Assembly: GCA_947652115.1 (NCBI GenBank)
Contig: OX393562.1
Coordinates: 3,065,830-3,129,829 of the forward strand
Reading direction: 5' to 3'
DNA: 64,000 nucleotides
From: Blastomussa wellsi
Lineage: Eukaryota; Cnidaria; Anthozoa; Scleractinia; Plerogyridae
The position numbers were made by a program, and so were the translations under genes. A model generated the notes under the pieces. That model was not told where the DNA came from. It ran no database searches and saw only the letters and a program-made list of their open reading frames with translations. Below are positions 34,101-44,600 of this stretch, piece by piece. Position 1 is the stretch's first letter, and each line of letters opens with the position of its first letter.

Positions 34101-35375
34101 ACCAGCGGTGTTTTCTGACGTGACGTTTCCATAAACTGTCTTGAACGAACAGTTACACGAACGACAAAAATCCGACACACTGATCACAATAATTTTCTTC
34201 GCCCTGTTCGAAACGGGCTTCTTTGGAGTGGAACCGCTCATCGCATTCGCATATTCCAAGCTTAGACTGCAAGCAGTCTCTATTTATGCTCCAAAATCCG
34301 TAACGAAAGCGAAAAATCCGTAACGATGGCGAAAATTTGCGCGCGTGATGAAAAAAAAAAATGTTCTAATTCCAAGCTTTGTTTACCGCTTCTGAGACCT
34401 GTCAATCATGTTTGAAAGTGGGCGTCAGTGTCAAGGTGACATTGATGTGAGCTGTCAAAGAGCGTCAGAAATGCTGTATGAAGACATTGCAGTCTCTATT
34501 TTAACTCCCGCTGGCGCCCACGAGACTCGCGGCTCGCGGATTTGCCGCTCGCCCCTCGAAAATAGCACTCGCAAATTTTCGCTTTCGTTACGGATTTTGC
34601 AGCAAAATGGAGACTGCTCGCAGTCTATTGTCACGTGTGATATAAATGCCTCTTTTCTTGAGTAGAGCTTCACAAGGGCAGTGCAATTGGATCCAGAAAA
34701 CTCCAGTGCTCATTTGAATCTGGGGGTTATCTTTCATCTTGAGGTAAGTAAAGAATTTTAGGATCGTGGCGAATGTGTCGTAAGTAAATGTACAGTTTAT
34801 ATGTACATATAGGTGCAGGTAAAATTGGTTTCTAAACTAGGTTCAGCTGTTTCAGCCTGAAAATAACGATGAATTTGATTTCCTTTTTAATGAATTCAGT
34901 TGACTTATTTTTTCAAAGAAGTGTTACCTTCAGGATGAAGCAGATTAGTCTAGGCTGGAAACAGATTTAACCTCAGAACCAGTTTTATCAACAACACACA
35001 CTGGCAACACGAAAGGTATCCACAAATCTTGTGACAAAAAGAAGCGCGTGTTTAACAAAGTGAACTTTGTTGGAACTGGCAAAAAACAAAAAGCCGCTAT
35101 ATCGCTGTTGGAAGTGCAGTAATGCTGTCATCACGATTAACACCATTTTTAACCAAAAGCACATAGTTTAATTAAAAGGAAATGTGTACAACAAACTGAC
35201 GGTGATCTTTGCTGATAACATTTCTTCATAGGGTAAACACACCGAAGCCAGACTTCATTATGAGATCGCCGCAAAGCTTGATCCGGACAACACCACTTTG
35301 AAACAAAACCTAGCAAAGCTACAACGCCTTGAGAGGAAGAAAAATAACAAGGGGAAGACCAAAGTGGGCTCATGA
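20331..35375 (+). CDS. TMTC1: TMTC1-like ER membrane O-mannosyltransferase with TPRs, 18 exons
   Basis: Exons: 20331-20834, 21838-21911, 21996-22151, 22446-22524, 22953-23252, 24255-24376, 25131-25400, 27331-27444, 27703-27763, 27889-27971, 28475-28525, 29403-29563, 30815-30950, 31499-31643, 32033-32170, 32696-32806, 34666-34743, 35232-35375. All introns are GT-AG, every phase joins, and the model encodes 908 residues. The start ACATGGCGG has a strong Kozak context. The N-terminal half has many membrane segments and an acidic HDD (60-62) in the first lumenal loop. It also carries the family signature RSHKSYRPLCTLTF and FATHPVHTEAV. MAMLVKEHGITVFGVC, YDWQMGSIPLVES (DUF1736 region) and PASNLFFRVGFVVAERILY match vertebrate TMTC1 better than TMTC2-4. 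Residues from about 505 on are TPRs (LPHNAKAHYNYANYLKD, DAYNNYAVFLGNMG), ending LQRLERKK. TMTC1-4 are known for O-mannosylation of cadherins in the ER; that substrate is inferred here. Confidence 0.96.
22670..22876. mobile_element. Foldback element in TMTC1 intron 4
   Basis: TTCTGGTTAAAAAGATTGG at the left is matched by an inverted CTTTTTAACCAGA at the right. The inner arms share GATGAGTGAGGGTGTAAG and CTTACACCCTCATTCATC. It is about 207 bp, with no coding capacity. Confidence 0.65.
23294..23362. mobile_element. 69-bp miniature TIR element with 10-bp target duplication
   Basis: AAGGCTCGATT at the left is matched by an inverted AATCGAGCCT at the right. AGAGAATACC lies immediately outside both ends (23284-23293 and 23363-23372). 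It is in TMTC1 intron 5, about 40 bp after the donor site. Confidence 0.65.
24605..24989. mobile_element. Foldback element in TMTC1 intron 6
   Basis: The left arm (TGTTATTATTCAACAAATCG, then CACGTTGCCCATGTATGGTC) returns inverted at about 24895-24989 (GACCATATATTGGCAACGTG). Related sequence recurs at 58500-58580, so it is a dispersed family. Confidence 0.6.
25663..25800 (+). repeat. Irregular TTCGGAAA-type repeat
   Basis: CTTCGGAA or CTCGGAAA recurs about every 10-14 bases through TMTC1 intron 7 (25663-25800), more than ten times and always in the same orientation, with variable linkers. Confidence 0.55.
25866..26205. repeat. Cluster of nested hairpins around GAGTCRYAAGC
   Basis: GGAGTCATAAGC pairs with GCTTATGACTCC, GGAGTCGCAAGCAGAA pairs with TTCTGCTTGCGACTCC, and TCGTAAGC pairs with GCTTACGA. 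Successive inverted pairs share one core, as if one foldback family inserted or expanded repeatedly. Confidence 0.5.
26417..26790 (+). mobile_element. Dimeric tRNA-derived SINE
   Basis: The first head has an A box TGGTCTAGTGG and a B box GGGTTCGACTC. A second head from about 26545 has a perfect B box GGTTCGATCCC. The body (TGTTGGTTCTCGTCCTTGC, CTCCGGTTTTCCTCC) follows, then an ATTTGATTTTTGATTTT tail. The acceptor stem does not close, so it is not a tRNA gene. It is in TMTC1 intron 7. Confidence 0.65.
27005..27302 (+). mobile_element. tRNA-derived SINE, best-preserved copy
   Basis: A box GTGGCCTAATGGTTAG and B box GGGTTCGAGCC are followed by the shared body (TTCTTGGGCAAGACACTTTA, GGTGTATAAATGGGTACCGG, ATGGACTAGCATCCCATCC). 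It ends CAGACTTTACC. It lies about 30 bp upstream of TMTC1 exon 8. Confidence 0.8.
28153..28356. mobile_element. Foldback element in TMTC1 intron 10
   Basis: The left arm contains ATTTTACATTTCTGTG and GAGGCTCAGGGTGACCTTG. The right arm, inverted, contains CAAGGTCACCTTCAGCCTC and CACAGAACTGTAAAAT. It is about 204 bp, non-coding. Confidence 0.6.
28703..29144. mobile_element. Inverted-repeat element in TMTC1 intron 11
   Basis: Arms at 28703-28743 and 29104-29144 are inverse copies with a few differences (core TTTCCCTTTCGTAAACGGTC). The spacer is about 360 bp. An antisense open frame at 29093-29287 is not credible. Confidence 0.55.
29944..30083. mobile_element. MITE with TTA target duplication
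   Basis: AGGTGGATTTCCACT at the left is matched by AGTGGAAATCCACCT at the right, with TTA directly outside both ends (29941-29943, 30084-30086). A 3-bp TTA duplication is what PIF/Harbinger elements make; the superfamily call is inference. Inner sequence is also palindromic. It is in TMTC1 intron 12, which also holds a poly-C run near 30187 and a small inverted repeat at 30203-30276. Confidence 0.65.
31083..31322. mobile_element. Foldback element with perfect 14-bp target duplication
   Basis: TACTTAGGAGAGAT occurs at 31069-31082 and again at 31323-31336. Between them is a 240-bp element: a leader (TAAGTTTCTAAAGAAACTG), then a near-perfect palindrome with arms of about 90 bp centred near 31230. 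Inner arms read GAAGGGCTAACGCTCGAAAC. The same structure is at 9883-10103. It is in TMTC1 intron 13. Open frames in this interval are mirror-image artefacts. Confidence 0.8.
32235..32312 (+). mobile_element. SINE 3' fragment
   Basis: AGAAATACTCCTCGTCGC, AACCGGGATAAGCTCCGGC and TTGGCTCGAACGCAG match the last 75 bases of the SINE at 27005. It is a truncated copy in TMTC1 intron 15. Confidence 0.6.
32332..32627. mobile_element. 296-bp TIR element with 10-bp target duplication
   Basis: Perfect 18-bp terminal repeats: AGCCTGCAGTGCAGGCGT (32332) and its inverse (32609-32626). GTTTCCTCCT lies at 32322-32331 and 32628-32637. A long open frame crossing it (32320-32643) is fortuitous. It is in TMTC1 intron 15, about 70 bp before exon 16. 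Confidence 0.75.
33655..33830 (+). pseudogene. Broken RecQ/DEAD-like helicase fragment
   Basis: From ATG at 33655 the frame reads KEQEQEQAVLAVLENKDVFA, resembling the region just before the Walker A motif of RecQ-like helicases. The Walker A itself, PTGFGKSLVYLL, is present at 33767-33802 but in another frame, so a frameshift separates them. No further helicase motif follows. This is a non-functional remnant inside the Mutator-like element. Confidence 0.5.
33972..34259 (-). CDS. Cysteine-containing ORF fragment carried by the Mutator-like element
   Basis: The frame is open for about 95 codons and contains PKKPVSNRAKKIIVISVSDF followed by CRSC and CSFK, a CxxC-CxC pattern suggestive of half a zinc-binding site. 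No acceptor, promoter or homologue is certain. It runs opposite to the helicase remnant and is probably a captured or decayed transposon gene. Confidence 0.3.
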   Translation of the reverse strand: MEYANAMSGSTPKKPVSNRAKKIIVISVSDFCRSCNCSFKTVYGNVTSENTAGAQSERAKTSYIRTENIFNVACRREEERSSLNSLQRWSFLIQV

Positions 35376-35590
35376 AGGATAATTCTCCCAAAATATTAAA
35401 ATATGAATTAAAACAAATACTACCTGAAATTTTATCATAACTAGATAAAAAAAATTTCCTTTGCTTCTTGAGGCATTCAGACTCTTTCCCTGTCTTCTCT
35501 GTTTCTGGAATGGCTGACGACGCCTAGCTTCAGGGACACCTTTCGGCCAAAAAAAAAACATTACAGTACTATGTAGATTTAGGCAAGTCT

Positions 35591-35622
35591 AATAAAAAAA
35601 TATTAATAAAAACATTAATAAA
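35591..35622 (+). terminator. Candidate TMTC1 polyadenylation signals
   Basis: Three AATAAA hexamers lie at 35591, 35605 and 35617, about 215-245 bp after the TMTC1 stop codon. Their position suits the gene's 3' end, but AT-rich context makes chance matches likely. Confidence 0.45.
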
Positions 35623-36380
35623 AAATATTATCTTTTGGCGAAATGTACACATTATTTCGTCGGAAATCCGTACAAGTGGTAACCGTTAATGCAACTCCTG
35701 GACAAATGAGAGGCTGTCCATGCCATAAATGTCTTTTGCATGCATTGTAAACACACTTAAGGGACACTTTCACGGAGAATTTTCGGATATTTTAGTAATG
35801 CAGCACTAAGAAAATTGCTGAAGTAGTTGCTCTCATACAGGAATGCCTCCTAGAACACCAAGAGCAAATTGTGAAGTAAATTATTGAAAGAAGTGGAGCC
35901 ATAATTAGTTTTGAGCTATTTTTTCGAGCCCCAAGGGGAGAACTTGCATACATACAAGTAATACATCGATTGCGAATCAATTTACGCAAAAGTAAGGTAT
36001 TGAAAAGATGCAAAACGATGAAAAAGATATTCATCTGGTACCTTTGGTTGAAGAAGCCAAAAAAAAAATCTCTGGAAATCATACTAAAAAAGTACCACGC
36101 ACTGGTATATGGATAACATCACAAACCGCTAATGGTGTTCGAATAACACTTTAGAAGTTTGCTCACACAATAACCTTAAGCTCTAAATTTCCGATCGCTT
36201 CTCGTTTCCACCCTCTTAGCGTAACAAACCATCCACAGGCACCAGAGGTAAAGCTATGCATGTTGGTGTATCTGTTTTCGGACACCTGCTGAATCGCTTT
36301 CCCCAGTTTCTTTACAGATCATTGCTTTTATATAGCTCTTGCAACTGCGAGGGACTGGCTGCCGGACCTTTCTCTCTCAG

Positions 36381-36686
36381 TGCTCCAGTGAGATTGAGGC
36401 AATTAAACTGATTATGGAGAAACTGAAAAGTGTTCCCTTCAAGAAAGCTAAAGCTGTGGTATCATCAGCAGCTCCAATCCTTAAACCTACATCGACCAAC
36501 CTGTCCGCCGCAGAGTCAAATGAATATTTTCTTATGTTTATTATTAATCTCTTTATCGTAGATTTTTTAAAACACAGCCATTGTAGCCTTCTCCTTTCCG
36601 GTCAAAATGCATCCGCCAGTCTAACTCCCTCTTCCAATCCGGTCTTGCAGTTTCATACGGTGTACCAACCTTCACTCTCGCCTTGA
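36381..36686 (+). CDS. Unassigned ORF with an acceptor-like start
   Basis: After TTTCTCTCTCAG the frame reads SSEIEAIKLIMEKLKSVPF, then KAKAVVSSAAPILKPTS, and stays open for about 100 codons. The first 45 residues look coding-like (charged, helical); the rest is hydrophobic and less convincing. I recognise no family and find no partner exon between 35.6 and 38 kb. It may be a relic. Confidence 0.2.
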   Translation, partial: CSSEIEAIKLIMEKLKSVPFKKAKAVVSSAAPILKPTSTNLSAAESNEYFLMFIINLFIVDFLKHSHCSLLLSGQNASASLTPSSNPVLQFHTVYQPSLSP

Positions 36687-38039
36687 AAGAGAACTTTCAC
36701 TATTACAAAAATTAAATGATCAAACTAGGCGGCTTTAGAGACTATTTCGTGATCGATTTTTACTAGTGAGATTTCCATTTGAATAGCAAAATAAGTAGTT
36801 GACCACAATTAAAACCTACCTGCCGTTTTTCTCTTTCGCCATTTCTTTTCCGTGTTTTGAATTTGTTTTCTTTAATTCTTCTTTTTAAACAACATGCTGA
36901 AATTCCCCCTTAGTTACTGTCCTGGTGAATTTTTAAGTGACCTGATCTTATGAGAGTTCTTAAAAAATCACCTTCTGTCAATCCAAAGAATGCCGACGTT
37001 CTCATGGTCTCGTGTATTTGGAAGGCTAGTAAATACCCTCATCCTTTCTACATTGGGCTTGGAAATTCCTTCGCGCGGAGGGCTATATATTCTAAAACCT
37101 AATACAAATTGTTATCATGAGAATTTCCAAGGGCGGAAATGTCAAATTATAAGTGCATTCACTCCCTTTGGAATTTACATTCTCATGTTCCGATTGGCTG
37201 GCTCGCTTTGAAGTTAGCAAAAAGTTGTCAAAAAGATGTCAAAATTTAATCAAACTTTCTCGAGTGGCAACGGTAAGACACGTAGTACTGTAACTAGGCG
37301 AATGGTGACAAATAGGAAGATTGCACGGAAGTGATGAGCGACGGACTTACTTCGCTTCCCATCATTCCTTGTAGGTGCAATAGTTTTCTCCTTTAGAACG
37401 AGGCAGATATTTGGCACTTGTTGACATTATTTTGTTTTCCTTTTCCTCATTCGATTAAAGTCAAAATTTCGTACTAGCCTTGTAAATTCCTTGTTGGGAA
37501 CATTGTCCATTGTTTCGCCGCAAAGTATTCAAATGAATTGAATCGAATTGAATAATTAACTTATATCTTGAACTTGGTGTTCTAGGCCCAACTCGTGAAT
37601 GAGCGAACCTTAGCTGGTCGTAATTTCAGCGTTATGACCGCAAATGTATTAGAATCCTCTTGATTCTTGTGTCGCTTTGGAGTTTGTTGAAAGAATTTAG
37701 CTTTGTTCTGCATTGACAACCGCACAGGTGCATACGGTTTAAAGTTTTTGACTCTGTACTTTCGAATCAATGAATCGGTCACAAATATTGGTTAATAAAC
37801 CAAGCAAAACCCCAGTTCACATTTAATTGGTTTGGCTGAGATATTCAGCAATACTACATATTTGAAACTGAAATATAAACTAAAAATTAATCAACTTTCT
37901 TTTTGTTTATGAAGGTATCGCTTTAATAAGCATTGTGGTGCTAAATGTGGACACTGCTGATGAACAAAAAAAATTTGAGTAGGTCTGTTTAAAAAACAAT
38001 ATCCTGCATAGTTTGGGAAAGGCTGACTGTACATGTCTA

Positions 38040-38535
38040 ACCAAAAATGGTGGATTCTGCGCTGCAGAGGCATAAATCCAAGCAGTTTGGAAAACAAAAG
38101 ACTTAAACAACTGGCTGTGATTATGTATAAAATCCATAATAATCTTTTCCCATTGTATACCTGAGGCGGATTTTTACCAACACATCAACCGTCTTCGCAC
38201 ACAATCTTAGAAACTCTGAGATAAATTACTATGTTTCCAGACCGAGAACGGATTACACAAAAGATAGCCTGCACTACAGAGGGTCTGTCCTGTGAAACAA
38301 GATCCCATCGGAAATCAGACACCTACCTAGTTTAAAACTGTTTAAAACCGCACTAATTGGGAATTTTTTAGTGCGCTGTATATTAGAGAAATTTTTATTA
38401 CATAGGTTTTTACTGAAGGTTAGTTAACGTAATGTTATTCTGATGATATAGTTAATTTGTTCTTTGTAAGTTTTTGCACGACTCCTAGGAAGACCATTTT
38501 TATGATAAGATTTCGTGTTTAAATAAAGACTTATT
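38040..38535 (+). pseudogene. Decayed LINE reverse-transcriptase C-terminus and 3' tail
   Basis: The plus strand reads KRLKQLAVIMYKIHNNLFP, then a stop and small shift, then DSLHYRGSVL, a stop where Trp is expected, and NKIPSEIRHLPSLKLFKTAL. This is the usual C-terminal pattern of CR1/jockey-type LINE polymerases (MYKI.NNL.P, YRG..LWN.LP..IR, FK..L). An AT-rich 3' end, TTTAAATAAAGAC and an ATTGATTG tail follow. Only the last part of the element is present. Confidence 0.6.
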
Positions 38536-38635
38536 GATTGATTTGAAATCCAGATACTGGATCGAAGTAGATACAGTCGGATTAGAAGTCTAGCACCTTG
38601 ACCACTAGGCCATGCCGCGTCCACGAGGTCACCCA
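38536..38635 (-). mobile_element. tRNA-like SINE head abutting the LINE tail
   Basis: On the minus strand it has A-box-like CATGGCCTAGTGGTCAAGG and B-box-like CTTCGATCC. Its end meets the LINE tail at 38535 in opposite orientation. The stems do not form a full tRNA. Confidence 0.45.
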
Positions 38636-38639
38636 TTTG

Positions 38640-41600
38640 TGGATGAAAATAAACTGGTTCTATAAATGTTGTTCATTTAATATTCAGAATTTCCGTCGCA
38701 TCGGTCAGTCATTGTCGGTTTAAACGCAGTTGCAGTAGACTTAATACTTTCTTTTAGTCTCAACCAGTGATAAACTGAACAAGAATGATTCAGAAGGATT
38801 CTGCTAAGCCTGTAAATATTCTCAACGAAATGTATTGAGACAAATCTTATGTACCCTCTTCCAAAGAAGAAGCTCGAGAAAACAGAAGGTTTATGACTCA
38901 TTGAAAGCAACACAAGTCAGTTGGAAAATACATTCTGCGCGCATAACCACGACTTTTAAGAGGTCTTCACTAATTATGTCGAATTAAACTAATATTGCAT
39001 TTAACCCGGGCATTTGTGACTAAGGGGGTTTATGCTATTTTTGTCTCTTCATTTTACTGGAAGTTTCGAACGACAGATAAGATCCGACACCTTGGACTTC
39101 ATGCAGGGATTTTGTTGTTAAGGCAGTGTACAGGAACATCAAAGAATGAATTCTGCCAGAGAACGACTGACGAAATGTGAAACAATGGACCGCCAATCCA
39201 CGCGCTGTTGCTTCTTTGCTTTTCATAAAACTTTATTAGTTCTGCGGCGAAGTCAAAGAGATTAAACACAATAAGCAATTTAACACAAGTGCCTGGAGCT
39301 TCAAATCGCCAGTGTATTGTAAACACAACACAATAAGCTGCGGGTAACTGTTTTAAAAGGTCGCCGGGTCTCGATTGAAAGCCACAATTAATAGATCAAA
39401 TTGATTGACGACAATTTATACCTATTTATTACACCGGGACACAATTGAGTTTGATTTGCGCAGCATTCATAGAAACCGCGGGTCATTATTAGCTTAGCCA
39501 CTTAGCCCTCGAGGGATAAGAGTCATAATTGAAAAGCCGCTTTGAAATAATTTGGTCTCGGAATTATATGTCATGAAGTTCACGATTCCCCGACGCTTAA
39601 ATCCGTTTGATATTATGATTACTTTGCCTTGTTTACTTTCTGTGAAGCTTTTTGTGCGTTTTGTTCTTCATGCATGCGCGGTTCTGTATTCAAAATTAAC
39701 ACACGAGCAATGTACCACTGTGTAAAAATATAATTATTGTCGAATTAATTACGTAGCAGCGATTTCAATAAAACGTTTAGACAAACAGCCAATATTCTTA
39801 ACAAACAATATTCTTAACTGCTTATATTCTGGCAAATACATCACCGGGGTTTATTTACTTTGTACTAACAAATTTGTTTTAAACGGACAGCAGTCCAAAG
39901 GGGACATGTTCGTATCGGAGCTAGGTGTGACAACTTTAACTTGTGCTCTTCCGTCGGGAATCGTGCACAATTTTGTCTTGAAATTTCACATTTTCCCGTG
40001 ATTCTGGATTGCTGCATGGTTTTAACGGTAACGGTTTTGTTAATAGTTTAGGATATTATATGTACATTTGTTGGGCGATCCTCGAATATTTCGGAACAAG
40101 TTCACTAACTCATGACAGTAGCGGAAAGAGACCTTCTCGGATGAGTCGCACCCCGTTTTGAATACAAACTGAACAGAAAAACCTGTAAATCAATGGTGAA
40201 GGAGGAAAAATGGGTCTGGTTATTCTTAAAAGATCTTTATTCCCCAGCCACGGCTGGGAAAGAAAATTGAAAAGAATAAAGAATATGGAAAAATGTCTGA
40301 AATAACGGTGTAACCATTATCCGATTTTTCAGCAACACGTGTTCGCGGTGATGGTATCCAAACAAATCAGTCTTTAAAATACAGCTGACGTTTATTTTAT
40401 GTTACAATCAGAAGGTGACAGATTGAAACACAAGGCGTTTGTGATTGCAGGTTTTTGTAGCAACTGCTTTTCACGGTAAAATGGCTAGTGAATGGATCGA
40501 CAATTTACAACAAATGGTGTAACAATCCCTACCGGACAAACCGACCAAAACAATCCAACAACTTCGTTAAAAGAACATTTGTGTGCTTAAGGAATTTGAT
40601 AACGGAACACCGCTATAATAGCTTTAAATACGAGTAAAAATGTCATAAATTGCGTCCATGAGACCCCCATCCGGGCAAATACAAAGCCGTATCAAGACTT
40701 GATCGGAAACAATCAAACTCAAGGACGTGTGCTGATAATGGTCGACAAGTTAAGTCCCTAAATTATTCTAAGCTTTTGTGTGTTTTCTCATTAAATGTAT
40801 TTACTTTGGCCCACAAAGACTTATTTAATTAAACTGTTTGCCACCACTAATTCCTTCTTTACGTGAGACGCAATGATAGCAGACTAGCGAATAAACAAAT
40901 AGCTTGAGCGCCGTGAATAATAGCCAATTTCTCCTTTAATGTTTGCCGACAAAATAATGACTTCGTCACTAGTACATGAAAAAGTTTAACCGACACATGG
41001 TACATTTAAAAAAAATGAAAATGTTTGAAGTTTTCGAACTAATTTGAGAAAAAAGATTATTACTGCCTCAACATGTAATGAGCCAATGTGAGGTACAACT
41101 AATTCGACATGTTTGCTTTTCTCTATTAGCCGGTAAATTCAATTAAGATTGTTCAAATGTTTAACAAAAAGCTGCAACAAGCCCTTAGATATTCTTTTCA
41201 CATTCTCAAACAGCCGTAGCTAGTGTTTCACGATTTTAGAGAAAACGCGGAATCGATCTGTAATTGACCGTGGGAAAACACATGAATTTCAAATTAAACG
41301 AAAATCTCGACTTTTATATCAGGCAAAGCCGAGCCACGAGGTACTTAAAGAAACGCCGCGTCGAAGTTTGCCGGCTTGAACCCGAAGGCACATAAACATA
41401 TTCAGTCTAATTCGCTTGACGCAGTGACATGAGTTGCAATGAAAGAAAGACTATTTCACTAGTATTCACTTGTAAACGCTGTGATAAGGACAATTTACAT
41501 TTTGTTAGTTTCGATTTTCATCCGCAGCTATCTGGTCTTCAATCAGCTGAACACTGTCGGCGAGTAATTAGTAAGCACAGTATTTAAGTAACTATAACTA

Positions 41601-44600
41601 CGTTAGTCAATTTATCTATAGCGCCTTTATTTCGAGGTTGTACCGCGCGCGGGTTGTCGTTTTTCAGCGAGGGTGTTTTAACAATGTGCGAGATCGAACG
41701 TACAACAACTTGTGTATTTAGAAAAATATGAATGATGCCACTCAGGAAATATACCTCTTCTTTTAATTAAATATCTATTCTCCTGGAATTTTGTTTATAA
41801 CTAACTACTTGGGCAATGATGAATTACGCTGTCACAAGAGGACAAAGGATAAAAGATATTTTTATCTTTAAATGTATCTCAGTTCAATTTGGTTTGCTCG
41901 TAGTACGTGAGAAGAATAAGAAAAACAACGATTTCAGTATGACCAAGCATTGCTTCAGTTTTACATTAGTTCCCGCGTACGTAAGCGAACTATTTCTCCT
42001 TAAATAAGCTGGCGAGCTTTTCCATTTGTTATAGTGCATCAATGTTATCTAGGTGAATTTTCTTAAATAGCTGGTGGAATTACGGTACCTTTATAAATTC
42101 ATTCAATTACACATTTATATGAAGAACCTTTGTATGGCTTAACATTCGTTAAGTAAGAATTTTGAAACTGAATTGCGAATGATACATCCTTATATATATC
42201 TTGGTTATCACTTTCATGTTTAGTCCATGCATTGAGCTAGGGAGCAGCATTTTTTCTCCTTAGGAATTTAACATCAGATAGCACATCTTAGAATCATAAA
42301 AAATAACTTCTTCTTCTGCTTGCTTAACCTTTAAGTTGATCAGTCAGTAGCAGATTTATACTGCAACAGCAGTTGTCAACTGGTTTACTGCTGATCCACA
42401 CAACTTCTTAAGAAATGGTGTAAATCAATAAATGAAGAAAGACATGGCAAATAAAGTTCATTAAATCTTAAAGTATTATCACGGTTCTTTTTTTTCTCTT
42501 TATTTGTTTTTTAGTTCACTGTCTTTCGGAGAATTTAAACATTATTATCGTCACTAGGTGTACCATCGTTTTTTATTGGAATTAGTTTAATTTGAATTGT
42601 TATTTCACAAATTGTCAAATGCGATACTATAGTTTTACATTGCATCCTAGTCTCTGGCCTCTGTTCAATCGCCGAGTCTTTACAAATGTGACATTTTATA
42701 TCTCTTTCAATGTTGTTTAACTTAACGCTACTGACAGAAATAAACGTGTACAGTACCCTCTTTGTAGCGAGAAACTCGATGACCAGGCCATCTAGGGCAG
42801 GTATTTATAAACTCATGATTTGATAATTTGATTTGTATATGATCTCCGTACATCCTTTCTTGATTATTTATGATACTAACTGCAGTATATCTACCACGTC
42901 TTTTCGCTTACCATTCCGTTCGCTGAACTCAAAGAATTTCGCTACGTACCGAGCTTCGTGTGCGCTGTTCTTGTCAAAGACTAGCCAAAGTGTGCCCCGA
43001 GTATTTAGATCTTGTTGGTCAGTGAGCAACAAAAGCAAAAGGAATGGAGTTTTATTCAGTAAAAATGAGCAGCGTCTTGCCTTCATGATGGCGCCAAGCT
43101 AACTAAAGTTTCAACCGCAAAATAAGCACCATTGCTTCAGGCTTGGAAGATAACATCTCGGCTATAGTTTTCTTCGAATTGCCTTTAGAAAGCGGCTTTT
43201 ATTGTTTGTAACGAACCAGGTTATTAAAATTGCCTTGATATCCATATCGCTTCATGAAAGAAAAAAACTGATATTTTTCTCAATTACACAGAGACTGATT
43301 TTATCACGAAAAGTTTAACACTGCTTCAGTCATTCATCCAGGAGGAAACGGGGAAGGTTCGCTGTATTGTTTGAACAAACTTCATTAGTTAACGAGAAAG
43401 GTGCGATGACTCTCCCGGCTTTTTGATATAAGCTAACTGATACAGAACGTACGCAGCCTATAAAACAACAGATATTTGATTAAATCACAGTACCCTGAAG
43501 AACTGTGAACAATTTTAAAGTTCATTCATAACAACTAACGATGATACCAAAGACCCCGCGAACTCAGGATTCCATGTGCTTTTGATGTGAACGTATCGCG
43601 GAGTCAGGATTCCCGGAATCTGGCCAAAATCGAAACCTTCACAGTAACAAAGAGATTCCCAATGATTTACTTCAAAAAGCGTATATGAACCACCGCAGCC
43701 TAATCAGGGTAAAAAGGCAATTGATCATTTTCGTTCACGCATTAGAGGTTAGAGCGACAATGGAAAAACAATTTTATTATTTCAACCCACACTCGCTCTA
43801 TACTTTAGAAGCCTATTTTCTTATCACAGCAGTTATATACTTTATCTATGAATTCGAAATTTATACAGCAAAATGGTCACTTAAACCAAGAAACATCCAA
43901 CAAGAAGTTTATAAACTTAAAAAGAAGCTTATCTCAAATCATGGCTTAGGCGTGGGAGACTCCAAATGAATTAAAAAAATATATGCTACAAAATGAGCAG
44001 AACTTTTAAAAACAAAGATGGTCAACATGCCCTTTTTCAAACGTATTTTGAAAATATCTAAATAAAGAAACACTTGAATGTCAAGGTCTTGCTTTTAAAA
44101 TGATTGATATTTTGTGTAACTCTCGACCAGGTGTTCGTAAAGACAGTGCTGTTCATAATGTGGGCTTTTCCGCTCGAAGTCTTTTTCAAACAAAGCCGAC
44201 ATCAGGAAGTGGTCGTAAATTCAATATTTGTTGAGAATTAGCAATCTCTATGTGCGAAGAAAACAAGAAATGTCATGGTGTGGTTGATGACTTCGCCGGT
44301 TTACCATCAGTGTGGCTAAATTGGCCCATAATGGATCAACAAAGGAGGCGGTTTATTGCAGCATTCAAAGAAAATTTTCTTGCCAATTAGCAAAACAAAT
44401 TTTATAGAATAACTGAACACTGGGCCAAGAACAATTCTGAAGTAAAAATAATGTATATTTTATTTATCGACTGCTTTCGCAGTTTCAGTCGATTCACTGT
44501 AGTTTATAAAACAGTCGTTAAGTGGCCGATGCAATGGCTGCCGACGCTGTGGTTATATCGCAAGACAAAATTTCAGAACAGCTGTTTGCAGATACCATTT

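Larger units (their letters stand above)
33370..34627. mobile_element. Mutator-like element with long TIRs, 9-bp TSD and captured cargo
   Basis: TTGTCACGT flanks both ends (33361-33369, 34628-34636). The ends are inverse copies for about 170 bp; outermost TAGATTGCGAGCAGTCTC versus TAGACTGCGAGCAGTCTC. Long TIRs plus a 9-bp duplication are the hallmark of Mutator-type transposons. No MULE transposase is seen. The interior carries a helicase-like fragment on the plus strand and a cysteine-containing fragment on the minus strand. A third partial end (34264-34368) sits inside, itself flanked by ATTCCAAGCTT at 34253 and 34369, so it is a nested insertion. All of this is in TMTC1 intron 16. Confidence 0.7.

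Noticed and set aside
43685..43969. 94-codon ORF with hydrophobic stretch
   Set aside because: AT-rich, no recognisable domain, no splice context or neighbour; likely chance.
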